Part shown: in pieces, positions 10,025 through 21,364 of the stretch
Layout of the letters: each line of letters begins with the position of its first letter
Position numbering within the stretch: position 1 is the first letter of the stretch
From: Bisporella sp. PMI_857
Taxonomy: Eukaryota > Ascomycota > Leotiomycetes > Helotiales > Helotiaceae
Length of the DNA: 64,000 bases
NCBI GenBank assembly: GCA_021307315.1
Contig: JAJSPD010000007.1
Location: forward strand, 1,097,256-1,161,255
Direction of reading: 5' to 3'
Translations under genes and position numbers: made by a program
The notes under the pieces: model-generated
Told to the model about the DNA's origin: nothing
What the model saw: only the letters and a program-made list of their open reading frames with translations
Database searches by the model: none

Positions 10025-11346
10025 ATGTCGCATCTACTGCAACCCGTGGTGGATGATCATCAGGACGACTCGTGGGATCAGAATGCATCAGTGAGTCGGA
10101 ATCTTGCAAAGGATGGCCTGGAAGGAGGATTTCGGGCACACACATGTTCTGGCCGAGAGGCGTAAGTCCAATTTTTTTTTTCGTCAGCTGACGGTATGGC
10201 TAAAAAAGGTCGCCACCAAATTTGAGTGCGTTTGATTGCGTTCGCATTCATATGACACCAAATATTACCACTTTCGAGCTCTCTCGGTGCAATCAGCCCA
10301 ACCAGCCCAACTCACTATCGCATTTAGAGTGCGCATCGACACCAAATGCCATGACAGAAACCCTCATCAAGCCAAATAGCTATCACCCCAATGCAAGTAT
10401 CAACTACAGTGTCCTGGAAGCCTTTACAGGGCCACATAGCTGTCAACCCAACCCAACTTCCGAGTGTGTTGGGTGCATGTCGACACCAAACTCCAAGACC
10501 TGTGGACCCGTCTCGTTCAAAAAGCTTGGCTGTCACTCGCATGTGTCGACGTCGACCCCAAGCTGCCGTTGTCAAATAAATAGGGCCGACATAGTCGCCG
10601 AACTCAACGCTTTACAAGAACGATGTTCTAGTTTAAAATTTGCTGTTGCACAATCCTCGCTGACGACGCCTCACCTCCAAGACGGCTTTGCTCTCCCATC
10701 CCCAAGGGCGATCGACAATGGCGCTGCCATGCCTATGAACCGAAGTGACTGTGGCTTGAGCTCAGGCGCAAGTCCCATTCTCACCGGTCCCGAAATTTGG
10801 GGAGTGAGCTTTGCTGGCGACCTGCGTACCAACTTTATGGACCAAACATCACAGAACGCATTCGGTCATGCTCTACCCGTCTTGGGATCTGAAGCTCCGG
10901 TGCTGAATCAAGAAGCTCCAGCCGAAGATCATCCTCAACTTGACGCCTTTCTTGACGGCAACATTGACACCGAATTCCCAGATATCTTTGACTTCAATGC
11001 TGCCTCGCTACCACTACCCCTTGATGTTCATGGAATAACTAATTCCATCGCAGAAAGTGCAACGAAGGATGTGTCGAACATACTCCCCACACTTCCCACC
11101 ATCTCACAACCAAAATTTGACCTCACTGTCGTCGCACCAGTAGCGAGTGGGACTGACACTCGCCATCGTTGCCAACATTGCGGGAGAACCTTTAGTCGCT
11201 CAAGCGATCGAGACCGTCATGCGCTCAAACACGACCCCAACGCTCCTCGATATGCCTGCTTCTTCCCGGGTTGCGACAAAGTTGGAAAACGTGGGTTCCT
11301 GAGGCGGGATAATTTGACACAGCATCAAGCTCATATGAGACATTGA
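10025..11346 (+). CDS. C2H2 zinc-finger transcription factor-like protein
   Basis: Exons 10025-10161 and 10209-11346, joined across a 47-nt GTAAGT...AAG intron that preserves frame; product 424 aa. The ATG at 10025 is the first after the divergent promoter. Residues about 60-170 are Cys/Asn/Pro-rich with degenerate repeats around STPN and the paired words KPNSYHPN and PHSCQPNP. Residues 170-350 are acidic and low complexity, resembling an activation domain (FPDIFDFNAASLPLPLD). The last 60 residues carry one canonical finger (C367, C370, H383, H387) and one atypical finger, CFFPGC followed by a spacer longer than 12 before its His residues. A nuclear DNA-binding role is inferred from the fingers; targets are unknown. 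Confidence 0.8.
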
Positions 11347-12743
11347 CTTATTGAGAATGACTGCATGTCATTTGTGAAGGCAGTGTTGAGGAGTGGCAGT
11401 CTTACGATCCGAACTATGATCTTTTGTCGATCTTTTCTTTCGTCTGCGATGGTTAGATTTCCTTTGTCTTTAGTCCAGCCTCTTTCAAAACCAATCCAGA
11501 ATTGTTGTTCTTAGAGTGAAATCTCATATTACATGCGACAGGCCGTTCCGTATATCGAATTACAACATGCCAAATATTTTTCATTCTCCGTGATTGAGTT
11601 TAGCCACTTGAAAATGTAAACTTCCAATGGAACAATTCTGAAATGCAGAAGCTGTATTATGTTTGCTTCCTCCTATCTTCGACCAGATTTAATTTTAATT
11701 TCGGGGTTAAATGGGCTCTGAAGAACGCCAGGAGTTGGAGAAAAGGAACTTCTATGTAGAGTGCGACCTATGCTAGATACCCCACCAACTACGATGCGCT
11801 TGCAAAACCGAGTGACTTCAGCAGCACTGCCGCCTATTGTGGGCTACTTCGCTAAACTTCAGGGGCTAAGTTCCAGGCTTCCCATCGCCAAAAAAAATAA
11901 TAGAGACCATTGACTTAATATCAAAGGGAAAAGGACTAGTATTAAACAGAAGACCGAATTTTCCATAGTCGTTGTACGGGTCACTCCACAACTGCACGGT
12001 GATGCCGTCCTCTGATCGGTGCTCCACATTCATGACAGCGAGCCAGCTCCATGGCATACCGCAATCGCCGATTGCGAACTAGGTCCATAATTAGGAGTTT
12101 TTTTATTAAAAAAAATTGTGTGGAATCCGTCTGAACTCACTTAGTGCCTATTTCTCGCAGTTTGTACGGGGCCAGAGTGGGTATCCCGAACTACTGGCTG
12201 TCAGGTGCTCAGGGGTAAAAAGGGGTTTGGTAGAAGTTCTGGGTCTCGGCACCAAAAAGGAGGTAAAAAGTTACGTATATAATTTTAATATGCCAAGCTT
12301 TCATATTTTGCTCTAGTCTCATGCAACCTGCTTGCGCTCGGTATCTCGGTATTTGTCTCAAGTAATACCACGCTATTCGCGCTGCTCAACGCCGAAACTC
12401 TATTTGCTTGGTAATCTCATTTGATTTGTTATTCAATAAGATCGGTAATACCTACAATTCACGTGACACCAGGAGCTCTTGATAGAACGAGAAACGACAA
12501 TCAGCGTTAAGTTCAGTTAAGCAGTCCAAACTTGATGCAATGGTGTTCAAGGGGCAAAGCCACAAGGCGGTTTTTGCTGAGCAATATAATGCCTCATTTT
12601 CTCTGTTCACTTCTGCGCGTTGAACATAAATATAAATATAAATATATATATATTCATGAACCTCCGAGATGACACAATAAATACTTGCAACCTCAACCTC
12701 AAGCTCTAATTCCATTTCCAAAGAAAAATCAACAAAAACTAAT
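11347..12743. other. Intergenic stretch with an orphan exon-like minus-strand frame
   Basis: About 1.4 kb without a supportable gene. On the minus strand, 11866-12082 is open and starts right after a possible acceptor (CCTAG) with FAIGDCGMPWSWLAVMNVEH; no upstream exon was found. The interval ends in the AT-rich promoter of the SDR gene. Confidence 0.45.
12626..12653. repeat. AT microsatellite in SDR promoter
   Basis: Repeats of ATAAAT grade into (TA)n about 90 bp before the SDR start codon, where a TATA-like element would be expected. Confidence 0.8.
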
Positions 12744-13542
12744 ATGTCGGCTGATAAGCAAATCATTCTTGTTACAGGTTCGCCATACAGCTCTCTTTGG
12801 CCGCACATACTCTCTAACTTTCACAGGCGCAAACGCGGGAATTGGATACGACGTTTCCTACGCCCTCGTTGCCGCCTCGCCCAATAACCATGTCATTATG
12901 GGCGCCCGCAACCAGGCCAAGGGTGAAAAGGCGCTCAAGGAGCTCCAAGCCCGTAAACCCCAAGGCACGCTCAGTCTCGTCAGCTTAGACGTTTCCAAGG
13001 ACGACTCCATCGAGACTGCTGTAGCAAAGATCAAAGCGGATTTCGGTCACCTTGATGTTCTGGTGAACAACGCTGGAATCGTCACTCCCGACCCTACCAC
13101 GCGGGAGTCCCTTCGCACAGCCTTTGACACCAACGTTTTCGGTGTCTTGCTCTTGACCGACGCCGTGACTCCCCTTCTCAAGGCGTCGAAGTCGCCAAAG
13201 ATTATCAATGTTAGCTCAGAGCTAGGCTCTATCGCCTTGAGGCTGGATCCGACCAACCCTTCCCACAAGATACCGGGCGAGGTTTATCGCTTGACCAAGG
13301 CCGCGCTTAACATGCTGACCGCTTGTCAGCACGTAACAATCCAGGAGTTTAATGGCACGGCGTGGGCTTTTTGCCCCGGATACGTGGTCACCGATCTTGT
13401 GGGCGACAGGGAGGAGAGGAAGAAACGGGGTGCCGAGAGCTCGGAGACAAGCGCGCAGGGTATCCTCGAGATTGTGGAAGGAAAGCGCGATGCCGAAGTT
13501 GGCAAGTTCGTAACCAAGTATAACAAGCAGTTTCCGTGGTAG
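12744..13542 (+). CDS. Short-chain dehydrogenase/reductase
   Basis: Exon 1 12744-12777 and exon 2 12827-13542 are joined across a 49-nt intron. The splice falls inside the cofactor motif and restores VTGANAGIG, which shows the junction is right. Product 249 aa, the normal length of a classical SDR. The Rossmann TGxxxGxG motif is at residues 11-18, NNAG follows in the middle, the catalytic Ser lies in NVSSELGS, and the Tyr-Lys pair is YRLTK. Lacking a signal peptide or membrane segment, it is probably a cytosolic NAD(P)H-dependent oxidoreductase (carbonyl-reductase-like). The substrate cannot be told from sequence, and no biosynthetic cluster surrounds it. Confidence 0.9.
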
Positions 13543-15824
13543 ATCAGCTTATGCTGTAGATCAACCCAGTTTTGGGATGCTACAAAACCGCCAAAATTTG
13601 TCGCCTTGTCGCGGTGCAAATAGTCATAAAATATAAATACAAGTTGCTGAATTGCCCCTTTTCCATCGTCTTCGAGTCGTACCAATCTGAATAAGTTGTA
13701 TCGCAACTATAGTCTCAGTTCCTCTAAACCTCGGTTATCAGCGTTAAGCTCTTGGCTATCTATAGGGCTAGAAAGAGTAGCTTTATTTTCATTAACATTA
13801 CATTAGGATTAATAATTAATGAGGCAGAGTGCCAATGTAGAAGATAATAGCAAATGTAATGATGGCACTTGATGGCCGTCTCAACTTTTCCGTACACTGG
13901 TAAGGCGCGATGTAATGCAGCTGTCCACATTTCGCTAACGGTTAATGCGCTGAAATATGCGACCCAACCCGCATAAAGATCGACAAGAATCTGAGGACCA
14001 CACTTTTGCGCAGGCCAAATCATTAGCAGTGGGGTCTCTGTGGCGAGAGCAAGTGCTGTACACTTATCGGTGAGTCTGGGATTACTGGTCCTTCACGAAG
14101 GCCGCTCCACTGCTAATAATTTAGCCCTATACCAAAGTAAGCAAGTGGCACTAGTACTAATGCTTTTTTGATGAAAGGCGTTTATGAGATTTGGACAGGG
14201 TAATTATGGAATCTAAGGCTATTTGGCGTTCGTTTCGAACATGCTCTCTCCAGGCAGGTTTTAAAGCAGTTTTAAGATTAGTAAACAAGGTTGGTGGCCT
14301 GATCGACCAGAAGTATAATATACTATTTCTTGCAATACTTCATTCTGTAGGACATGGGTTGATCCTGAGCCCTCCAATTCCGGGTGCAGGACCGACAGAA
14401 TCAGGTGATGAATATATCCCTTTGTACCTTCAACCTCCATTGTCTTTACCCTCCCCTCCCATATTTCTTAACCAGGGTTAACAAGCTGCCACTAGCAACA
14501 CTAATCTAGAAACGACTTGAATAAAACATAATATTGAAATGATTTCCAAGCCTGGCAGGTGTGATAACACATCAGCACTTTGCAAGTTGCCAGATAGGTG
14601 GATATTCCTTCTTACTTAGCTGTTTGGTACGACAGTACTCACGGAGGCGGAGAAGGAAAAGCGAAGCAGGTTCACAATTTGAACCACAATCGTACAATAA
14701 GCATGACGATCATAAACATCAAAGTCTGTACAATGAAAGCACCAGATTCAGGCTTATACAAGCATGGTAGCAGTGAAGAATCGGCCAGTCAGGAGTCCTT
14801 ACTCGTGCTTTATACAGTACTGTAAAACAGAATAGATATTAGTCGCATTGTTAATGGTGCGATGGTTGATGGTAGATGGCGGCGGTGGATGGGCGTTGGT
14901 GACAATTATGCTACTAGCTTTCCTATAGTGGACAAAGCCGGTCGAAGGGGTGTGCACAGAACTTTGCAGGACCCTACTGTAGGTATCTCTCAAGGATATG
15001 ATTGAAACGTCCGACCATTAAGGCCCTGGCATCTCCCAACTTGCAAAATTGCATGTCGCGATTTTGCGCAACTTTATAATATAACACTTAATTAAATCCC
15101 CCCCCCAAAAAGAAACTTGATATATTTACATTTAATAAATCTAATTAGAACAAATTGTCTAAATGTATATTTATACTGTATATGTTTTGTTGTAAGTTCT
15201 ATTTTAAAAAGACAGAAAAACAATTTTCAAGTAAAATCGAGTTTAGTATGTTTCGCTTAATATAACAGCAAAACAATAATCCAAAAGTAGAAAAGCGCAT
15301 TAAAAGCCTCGATTAACTATTTCAATAAAGAAAATAGCGGGCATATGCCAAGGTGCTAATATTCTACGTTCAATTGTACCCCTCTCAAAAGGACTTGGGG
15401 TTGGAACATCTGCCCCGCTAAAATGGCCCAAGCTCGCTTGGAGGGCTGCCGATTTATGGAAGTCAATATAGATCCAGCTTATACTTGGTATTGAGAATTC
15501 TATACGATATACGAGATACACCACTTCTTACTAGACTACCAACCTAGATACAGATCTTTTATTATAGGCCTGGTGGCATACAGATCGTAACCCTCAACAT
15601 TACTTTCAGCCGCAGCTGAAAAGTCCGCTGAAATTCATCCACCCCTTTTGGATGCAAGTCCGCAAAAAATCAAATGCCATGATCTCTTAGCCTTCACGTC
15701 TGTTCCTAGGATTTAAATCATCCCAAACCCTGAAAGATTCATCTTCTCCTCACATGTTTTCAGCTGGTATCAAACCCTTCAAGCGAATAACCACCCACTT
15801 CATCACAAGAAAGACGGAGAAGAG
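13543..15824. other. Gene-free stretch, partly AT-rich
   Basis: About 2.3 kb. Complementary words ATTAGCAGTGG (near 14021) and CCACTGCTAAT (near 14107) and short words TATAGGGCTA / TAGCCCTATA near 13760 and 14125 hint at a decayed inverted-repeat element, but no clean target duplication is visible. 15060-15300 is very AT-rich. ORFs of 60 to 96 codons here have no recognisable domain. Confidence 0.45.
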
Positions 15825-18011
15825 ATGGAAAGCCAAAAAGACACCCAGTCTTCCGGCCCCGAACCAGAAGATCTAAATATTGGCAGCCTCAATATTGACG
15901 GCCACTCGAACTTAATCGCCCCGGCTACCTTAAAGGCAAAACAACTCAACGACGCATCAAAAGACAAATTCGAATATGGAGAACCTCTTAAAAAGGGGTA
16001 TATACGACTTTTTCAACTTCAACCTGGATCTGGTCATGACCCCATAGTCTGCTCCTTGCTCCTTAGTCCCCTCGAAGGTGGCCTAACCCCTTTCGAAGCA
16101 GTCTCTTACGTCTGGGGTAGTGAGGATAACCCACATCCCATCACTTGCAACTGGGTTGTTCCATTCATGGACGACGAGGGACTCGGGTTCGCCTGCCCGC
16201 AAGAACTTACGAATAATATGACAGTCACTGATAGCCTCTATCAATTGCTGTTACGTATCCGCCATCCCGAAGGTATGCGTACACTCTGGATCGACCAAAT
16301 CTGCATCGATCAAGACAAGAATCCCGAGAAGCTACAGGAAAAAATGGCTCATGTCCGAATGATGGCCGAAGTGTATTCCGCTGCGGATAACGTGCTGATA
16401 TGGCTTGGAGAAGAGGATTCCGAGACAGCTACAGCGTTTGGAATGATGAAATGGGTGGCAGTAACAATTGAAATGTCAGAACAAGAACTCGGATCCTTGA
16501 TAAGCTACCTGGCAACAACAGAGGACTTCTCAAACGATGAAACGGAAGATCTGGTTGGGCACAAACAAAACATGGAGCATTTAAAATCTCTTCTCGTCCA
16601 TGTTCAGCCAGCTGTTGTCACTGGAATGGACGATCCAGCTTCCCCAAATAGCACACACATGACTCTACTTGGAAGCAGAGCCCTAGCGGCTCTTCTCGAA
16701 AAGCCTTGGTTTACAAGAAGCTGGACATTTCAAGAAACAGTCTCAGCAAGGAGCGCAACGATCGTGTGTGGTTCCCACGAAGTAAAATGGGACATCCTCT
16801 ACCAAGCATGCAAATCCATGCAAGCCCGACGAATGTTTGTAAAAGGAGCTTATGATAGGATCAACATGGCCTTCGTTGTTGAGAGCACAGTAAAAAAAGG
16901 AGATTTACGACGGGACTGGGCTAGATTGAAGCGCATGAGCAGCGGCGATCAAACCTCAAACAGTCCCGACGATTCAACATGGCTCCGCTCGGGAGTCTTC
17001 CTTGAACAAAGAAAGATCAAACGCCTACTCCCCCTCCTCCGATCAACAGCCTGCAAAGACCCACGCGATAAAGTCCTCGCCATCCTTGGAATCTCCCATG
17101 ATGACAACCGCTGGATCGTATTTCCAGATTACGAATGGGATGTCGTCAATCTCTACACTTCCATTGTCTCATACTGGATCTGGGGCGTTGGAAAAATGGA
17201 CATTTCGTTCTTAAACCATATTCAGGATTCAAATCCTAAGCACAAACTTCCTTCTTGGGTCCCTGACTGGAGTACCCCTGTAATTGCAACTCCGCTCATA
17301 GACCTCGCCGACTTCTCAGCCTCAGGAGATACAGTACCTAATGTTTTCATGGACGAGATAGATTACCTGGGTGATCTCGCACCCTTCCCTCATTTCCCAC
17401 CACTAGCCATAGAAGGCTTTTTCATCTTGAAGGTCCAAGATGTCGAAACCGACCTTACGAATTACGAACGCCATGCAGAGATAATGAGTCAGTTCGAGAA
17501 TCCATATCCGACGACGGAGCTATCATATCTGGAAGCGTATCAAAAAACAGTTTATCCTAAGATCCCAGAGGGTTTTCGGCCCCTCGAACGAGCAGAGGGG
17601 ACGCCGAGTTTCTGGGAGTACACCAATAACCACAGCCCCAAAACCATACCATCATCACCAGAGTCCACCACTACCACCCAGCAACACTACACAGCACAAG
17701 ACTTGCAATCCCAACTCCCAGACCTTTCAACTCCCTCTGACCCCAACTCCCAAATCCAGCACCACACGCGTGCCCCTGGTCCAGGCCGCGCCTTCTTTGT
17801 CTCCACAACAGGCTTTATAGGACTTTGCTCCAAGGACACTATCCCAGGAGACGAGATCTATATTTTGCTGGGAGCAGCGACGCCCTTCGTGATTAGGGTT
17901 CCTGAAGATAAAGTCGTGAGGTTTGTGGGGGAGTGTTTTGTCTTGGGGCTTATGCATGGGGAGGCGGTTGAGGGGAGGCCGACGCAAAGGACTGTCGTGA
18001 TTATGCGGTAG
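15825..18011 (+). CDS. Heterokaryon incompatibility (HET) domain protein
   Basis: Single exon, 728 aa. The HET domain (Pfam HET, PF06985) begins at about residue 90 with FEAVSYVWGSEDN, continues through RTLWIDQICIDQDKNPEK and AEVYSAADNVLIWLGEED, and ends near WTFQETVSARSATIVCG. The C-terminal half has the usual SWVPDWS and GDEIYILLGAATPFVIR blocks and the closing GECFVLGLMHGEA, the degenerate tail domain seen in many HET proteins. Such proteins trigger cell death after fusion with a genetically different individual, usually together with an unlinked or neighbouring partner. Nothing appears truncated. A TPR fragment and another HET gene lie downstream on the same and opposite strands. Confidence 0.93.
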   Translation: MESQKDTQSSGPEPEDLNIGSLNIDGHSNLIAPATLKAKQLNDASKDKFEYGEPLKKGYIRLFQLQPGSGHDPIVCSLLLSPLEGGLTPFEAVSYVWGSEDNPHPITCNWVVPFMDDEGLGFACPQELTNNMTVTDSLYQLLLRIRHPEGMRTLWIDQICIDQDKNPEKLQEKMAHVRMMAEVYSAADNVLIWLGEEDSETATAFGMMKWVAVTIEMSEQELGSLISYLATTEDFSNDETEDLVGHKQNMEHLKSLLVHVQPAVVTGMDDPASPNSTHMTLLGSRALAALLEKPWFTRSWTFQETVSARSATIVCGSHEVKWDILYQACKSMQARRMFVKGAYDRINMAFVVESTVKKGDLRRDWARLKRMSSGDQTSNSPDDSTWLRSGVFLEQRKIKRLLPLLRSTACKDPRDKVLAILGISHDDNRWIVFPDYEWDVVNLYTSIVSYWIWGVGKMDISFLNHIQDSNPKHKLPSWVPDWSTPVIATPLIDLADFSASGDTVPNVFMDEIDYLGDLAPFPHFPPLAIEGFFILKVQDVETDLTNYERHAEIMSQFENPYPTTELSYLEAYQKTVYPKIPEGFRPLERAEGTPSFWEYTNNHSPKTIPSSPESTTTTQQHYTAQDLQSQLPDLSTPSDPNSQIQHHTRAPGPGRAFFVSTTGFIGLCSKDTIPGDEIYILLGAATPFVIRVPEDKVVRFVGECFVLGLMHGEAVEGRPTQRTVVIMR

Positions 18012-18264
18012 CGGTTGCAGGTTACTGTTCAGAAGATCAGGAGATCAGAAGATTATATTGACCTCAGAGTTGAGACTATTCATGGTGGTGGAGTTAGCCC
18101 AATGACATTTCTCCTGGAACTTCAGTTCGGCCATGTCTCACTCAACAGTCTCATCACGCTTGACCAAGATGACCGGATGCCACCGACGCAACATCAAGTC
18201 ATTATTTCGCGATTCGCACTTTATTAATAATGCCACTTATCCGATTGGCTGCTAATCGTAATGA

Positions 18265-18465
18265 TATACGCGAAAAGTTACGCTTACAAGCATGAACAAC
18301 CTTGCTCTTGTGCTGCGCAGTCAGGGGAAGTACAATAAGGCCGAGGCCACTCAACGACAGGCGCTCCAGCTCAAGGTAGAGGTGCTCAGCCAGAAACACC
18401 GCTCGACGCTTACGAGCATTAATAGCCTCGCTCTTGTGATCCACTTCCTAAGAGACCTACCCTGA
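18265..18465 (+). pseudogene. Fragment of kinesin-light-chain-type TPR repeats
   Basis: A plus-strand frame closed by stops at both ends encodes one and a half TPR units: TLTSMNNLALVLRSQGKYNK, a linker with QRQALQLKVEVLSQKHR, and TLTSINSLALVIH. This is the 42-residue repeat found at the C-terminus of fungal NB-ARC/NACHT (NLR-like) and Patatin-TPR proteins. There is no start codon and no N-terminal domain nearby, so it is a leftover rather than a gene. Confidence 0.75.
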
Positions 18466-19348
18466 CAGCCGCAGCATCCATTCCTAAGTCATCCATACCG
18501 GAAGGAGTCACTCATCGACATCATATCTTTGGTCTAGGTCTGTATGTGTGGGAATTACAAGTATACACCAAGAGAGTAATTTCTGAATGAGCAACGGAAG
18601 TTGTATTCGAATCCAAAAACTGATTGAATTGCACTTACGCTGAATTACAAATATGTTCTAGACTTTGATTTTCTTTCATTTTATTCGTTCACACATCTAG
18701 TGCTTATATCAGTCAGGTCCTATGCTAAAAGTGTAAATGCTTTCCTTCTTAACCAAATATCTACTCTCCGCAAGTGAAATGCTTAAGAAGGTAGATGAGA
18801 GACAAATGGCGACCGCACCAAATGCTTTATAGTAAAGTCTCACGATTGACCATTCACCAACGCTTTGGAACTAACCCCCAGCAGACGTCAACATGATGTC
18901 GACCCTGTACTGTGTATGGAACAGCTGAGAATGTTATACGTGATCTGCAACGTTTTGGTGTTTGTCAAATATTTATAAGCCTGTAGAAATTTTGAACCCA
19001 TAACATAAGTTTGGTAACTGCAATTTGGATTTCTAGGTTATCTGTTTCGGGAGGCCACTCTAACATTAATTTTGACATGAGCCTAAATTTTTGTTTCAGA
19101 AAGTCACCTCTGGCGCCAGATTTTGAGGGAATGCTTCGCCCAAAAAAGTATTTCAAGGCACTTAACTTGTAATGTTTTCGCTTTCAAAAATCTTAAGATA
19201 GATTCAAGGGCCGTTTAAAAGAAGACAGGGAGGAAAGAAAATGAAAAAGTTGATATTTATTAGTCGGATAAGGAATAGGATAGAGTAAGGAAAGGTGGGA
19301 AGAGAAGAGAAGAGAATTTAGTCAATTATATCAATTCTATTTCCTACT
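18466..19348. other. Intergenic stretch, no gene seen
   Basis: About 880 bp, moderately AT-rich; a 63-codon minus-strand frame at 18965-19156 has no recognisable domain or supporting context. Confidence 0.5.
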
Positions 19349-20161
19349 TTACAAGCTATTACCAATGGATCTTTCAATCCTTGTCATACCCTCCGCTGCT
19401 TCGAGCATAGCATTCCGAATCTCCTCGCTCAAGCCGGACTCTTTCTCAAATGCTCCTCGCAATGCATCCGTTGCCTGGGTATAAATAACCAAGATACCTG
19501 CACCTGTGCATCGAGCCATGAAAGAGTTAATTTTCCGCCAACTCTGTACGTATTCTGGCTTGTACTCTGTTTCCGGTACTAAATAAAGATCTTTTGATAC
19601 ACATGTTAAACATGACTTGTTGGAATTCCTTGTTTTCAATTGGGGAAGAAGAAAAGCAACAAAAGAGCAAAGAACCTAAGGGAAGAATAACATACCGCGA
19701 CCACTGTAATAAGCCTCTAAACACTGACCAAATAGAGGTAAGTCTCCCCACACACGTTGCTCAATCTGTTCGAATTATCAGAAAGTCTTTGACAAAGATG
19801 ATAAGAATCGATCTCGTAAACACTTACTCCCTACACAACGAAGTTTTCTTTTGCACACCGCACTAAGAACATTGACGAGCCACATATGTATCTCGCTCGT
19901 TACATCAGAACTACCAGCCATTTCAGCTATGACCTCCTAGATCGTCCATAAATAAGCTTCGACCTCGTTCTTCTCAGGATCAAGAAAAGAGCAGAAAAAG
20001 TCAAGGCGACGTGCGGCTTCCGCTGCGGCTTCTAAGGTTGCAGACTGAATGGTAGACGCAAATAGATCGAGCACGCTGGTTTCTCGTTCAGAGAAATTCC
20101 TTTGCTGTATCGCTTTGAGTTGAAATAGACCGCTCGGGTCGTTTGTATTATTCGCCATCAT
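19349..20161 (-). pseudogene. DUF3632-like protein interrupted by an in-frame TAG
   Basis: Three exon-like blocks on the minus strand: about 19828-20161, 19696-19765 and 19349-19578. The second and third join in frame across a 117-nt GTATGT...TTTAG intron. Block one starts MMANNTNDPSGLFQ and has an Ala-rich helix (TLEAAAEAARRLDFF), then meets TAG at 19937-19939, after which the same frame continues EVIAEMAGSSDVTSEIHMWL. Block two reads WGDLPLFGQCLEAYYSGR and block three SWRKINSFMARCTGAGI, the two most conserved motifs of fungal DUF3632 as I recall them. No intron of normal size removes the stop. It may be a recent pseudogene, a sequencing error, or start at the internal Met. The block one/two junction is uncertain. 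Confidence 0.55.
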
Positions 20162-21364
20162 GTCGATTTGCGTTGCCTAAAACACACTAAAGAGTGGTTC
20201 GCGCGGAAATAAAGTGTCTAATAATCACCAGGAAGTGCACCATAGCTTGTGGCGCCGAGTTGAGAGTGAATAGGTTAAGAGGCGAATACCAGAGGCATGA
20301 GAGAGAGGAGGTTGGTAGGAGGAGGCTGGTGAATTGAGGCTCAAGGTTCTTTTATCAGCAGGCCATATTATATCTAGATTTTAGAAATGCTGTTTTGCAC
20401 CATGTTTTAAGTTCGATAATATATTGCTTTTAAGAGTCGGCTTGTTACCTAAAAGAGTCAGGATGCTGCGTTTCATAAGCATTGTGACTTTCTGGTTGCC
20501 TGGCTAACCGATTTCTAAGACCCAATAGTGTACAAATGCGTTTCCATAGGCCATTTGACGCCGCTGCAGCTAGACGCGGCCTTCGGTTCAATGGCCTATA
20601 CAATAGCTAATATCGGTTGTTGGTTATTAGCTAGCCATCGCTAAGTAGGTTTTCCGTCCTGCTAAATCCGCCTTACATGGAATGAACAAGCAATTCCAAG
20701 GTCTCTAGCTTTCGTCGGTTTGAGAGATCAACTTACAGTCCCTTAGCGATTCTAAATGGAAAAGTAAACTCAAAAGTATTGCTAGTGCCAAATTAAAGAA
20801 ACTTCGCAATATTAGTCCCTTTATAACGCCAGGTTGTCCTTATAATGCACAGTTCTAGTCTGAATTTGTACGGGGTTTTTCTCTTTAAATTAAAACTTGA
20901 CACGGCCTTCTCTCTCCTAGTGGTAGACAAACGGTGTTTCTGCCAGCCTTACTAGTTTAGAAAAGCTCCTCTATGGTGCGAGGTTGTTTTACGATATGCA
21001 ATAAAATATGGCTGAGAAACTCAACTAAAGCTCGTAGGGATAGACGGAGATTCATGCAAATAGTACCTATCTTCAGACTATTGAGAGATAGAACATTTTA
21101 AAAGTCCAAGATTCACAACGTTCCGCATACAGGCAGAGGCTCGAATTTCGGTCGCCTGGAATGGCTATTGTGCAGATTCTAAGAGTAGTCTATAATTTCG
21201 TTCCACTAGCTGGAGTAGTTCAGGTTTTGGGGTAAACTTTCTGCTTGCTCCAAGCTCTATCAAGTCAAATTCGTGTACTTTAAACCAACGTAGTCTGAAA
21301 AGTACTATTGAAATTCTTACTGCATTAGTTTGAAGTATGAATATGGCACATACGCTATCTTGTA
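20162..21364. other. Gene-free stretch with a hairpin
   Basis: About 1.2 kb. The only structure I see is an imperfect palindrome at 20546-20599. The sequence directly before the MITE at 21365 looks ordinary. Confidence 0.5.
20546..20599. repeat. Imperfect 54-bp palindrome
   Basis: The left arm ATAGGCCATTTGA at 20546 pairs with the right arm TCAATGGCCTAT ending at 20599, with additional GCCGC/GCGGC pairing inside. The two outer words are exact apart from one extra base. Confidence 0.7.

Noticed and set aside
14021..14117. Inverted words ATTAGCAGTGG / CCACTGCTAAT as transposon ends
   Set aside because: Arms are only about 11 bp and no target duplication or matching outer ends could be shown.
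14191..14481. Plus-strand 96-codon frame ending in a Pro-rich tail
   Set aside because: No domain, no splice partner, and surrounding sequence looks non-coding.
15300..15524. Minus-strand frame of 74 codons with Pro-rich text
   Set aside because: It begins with no convincing promoter or family match and is embedded in AT-rich intergenic DNA.
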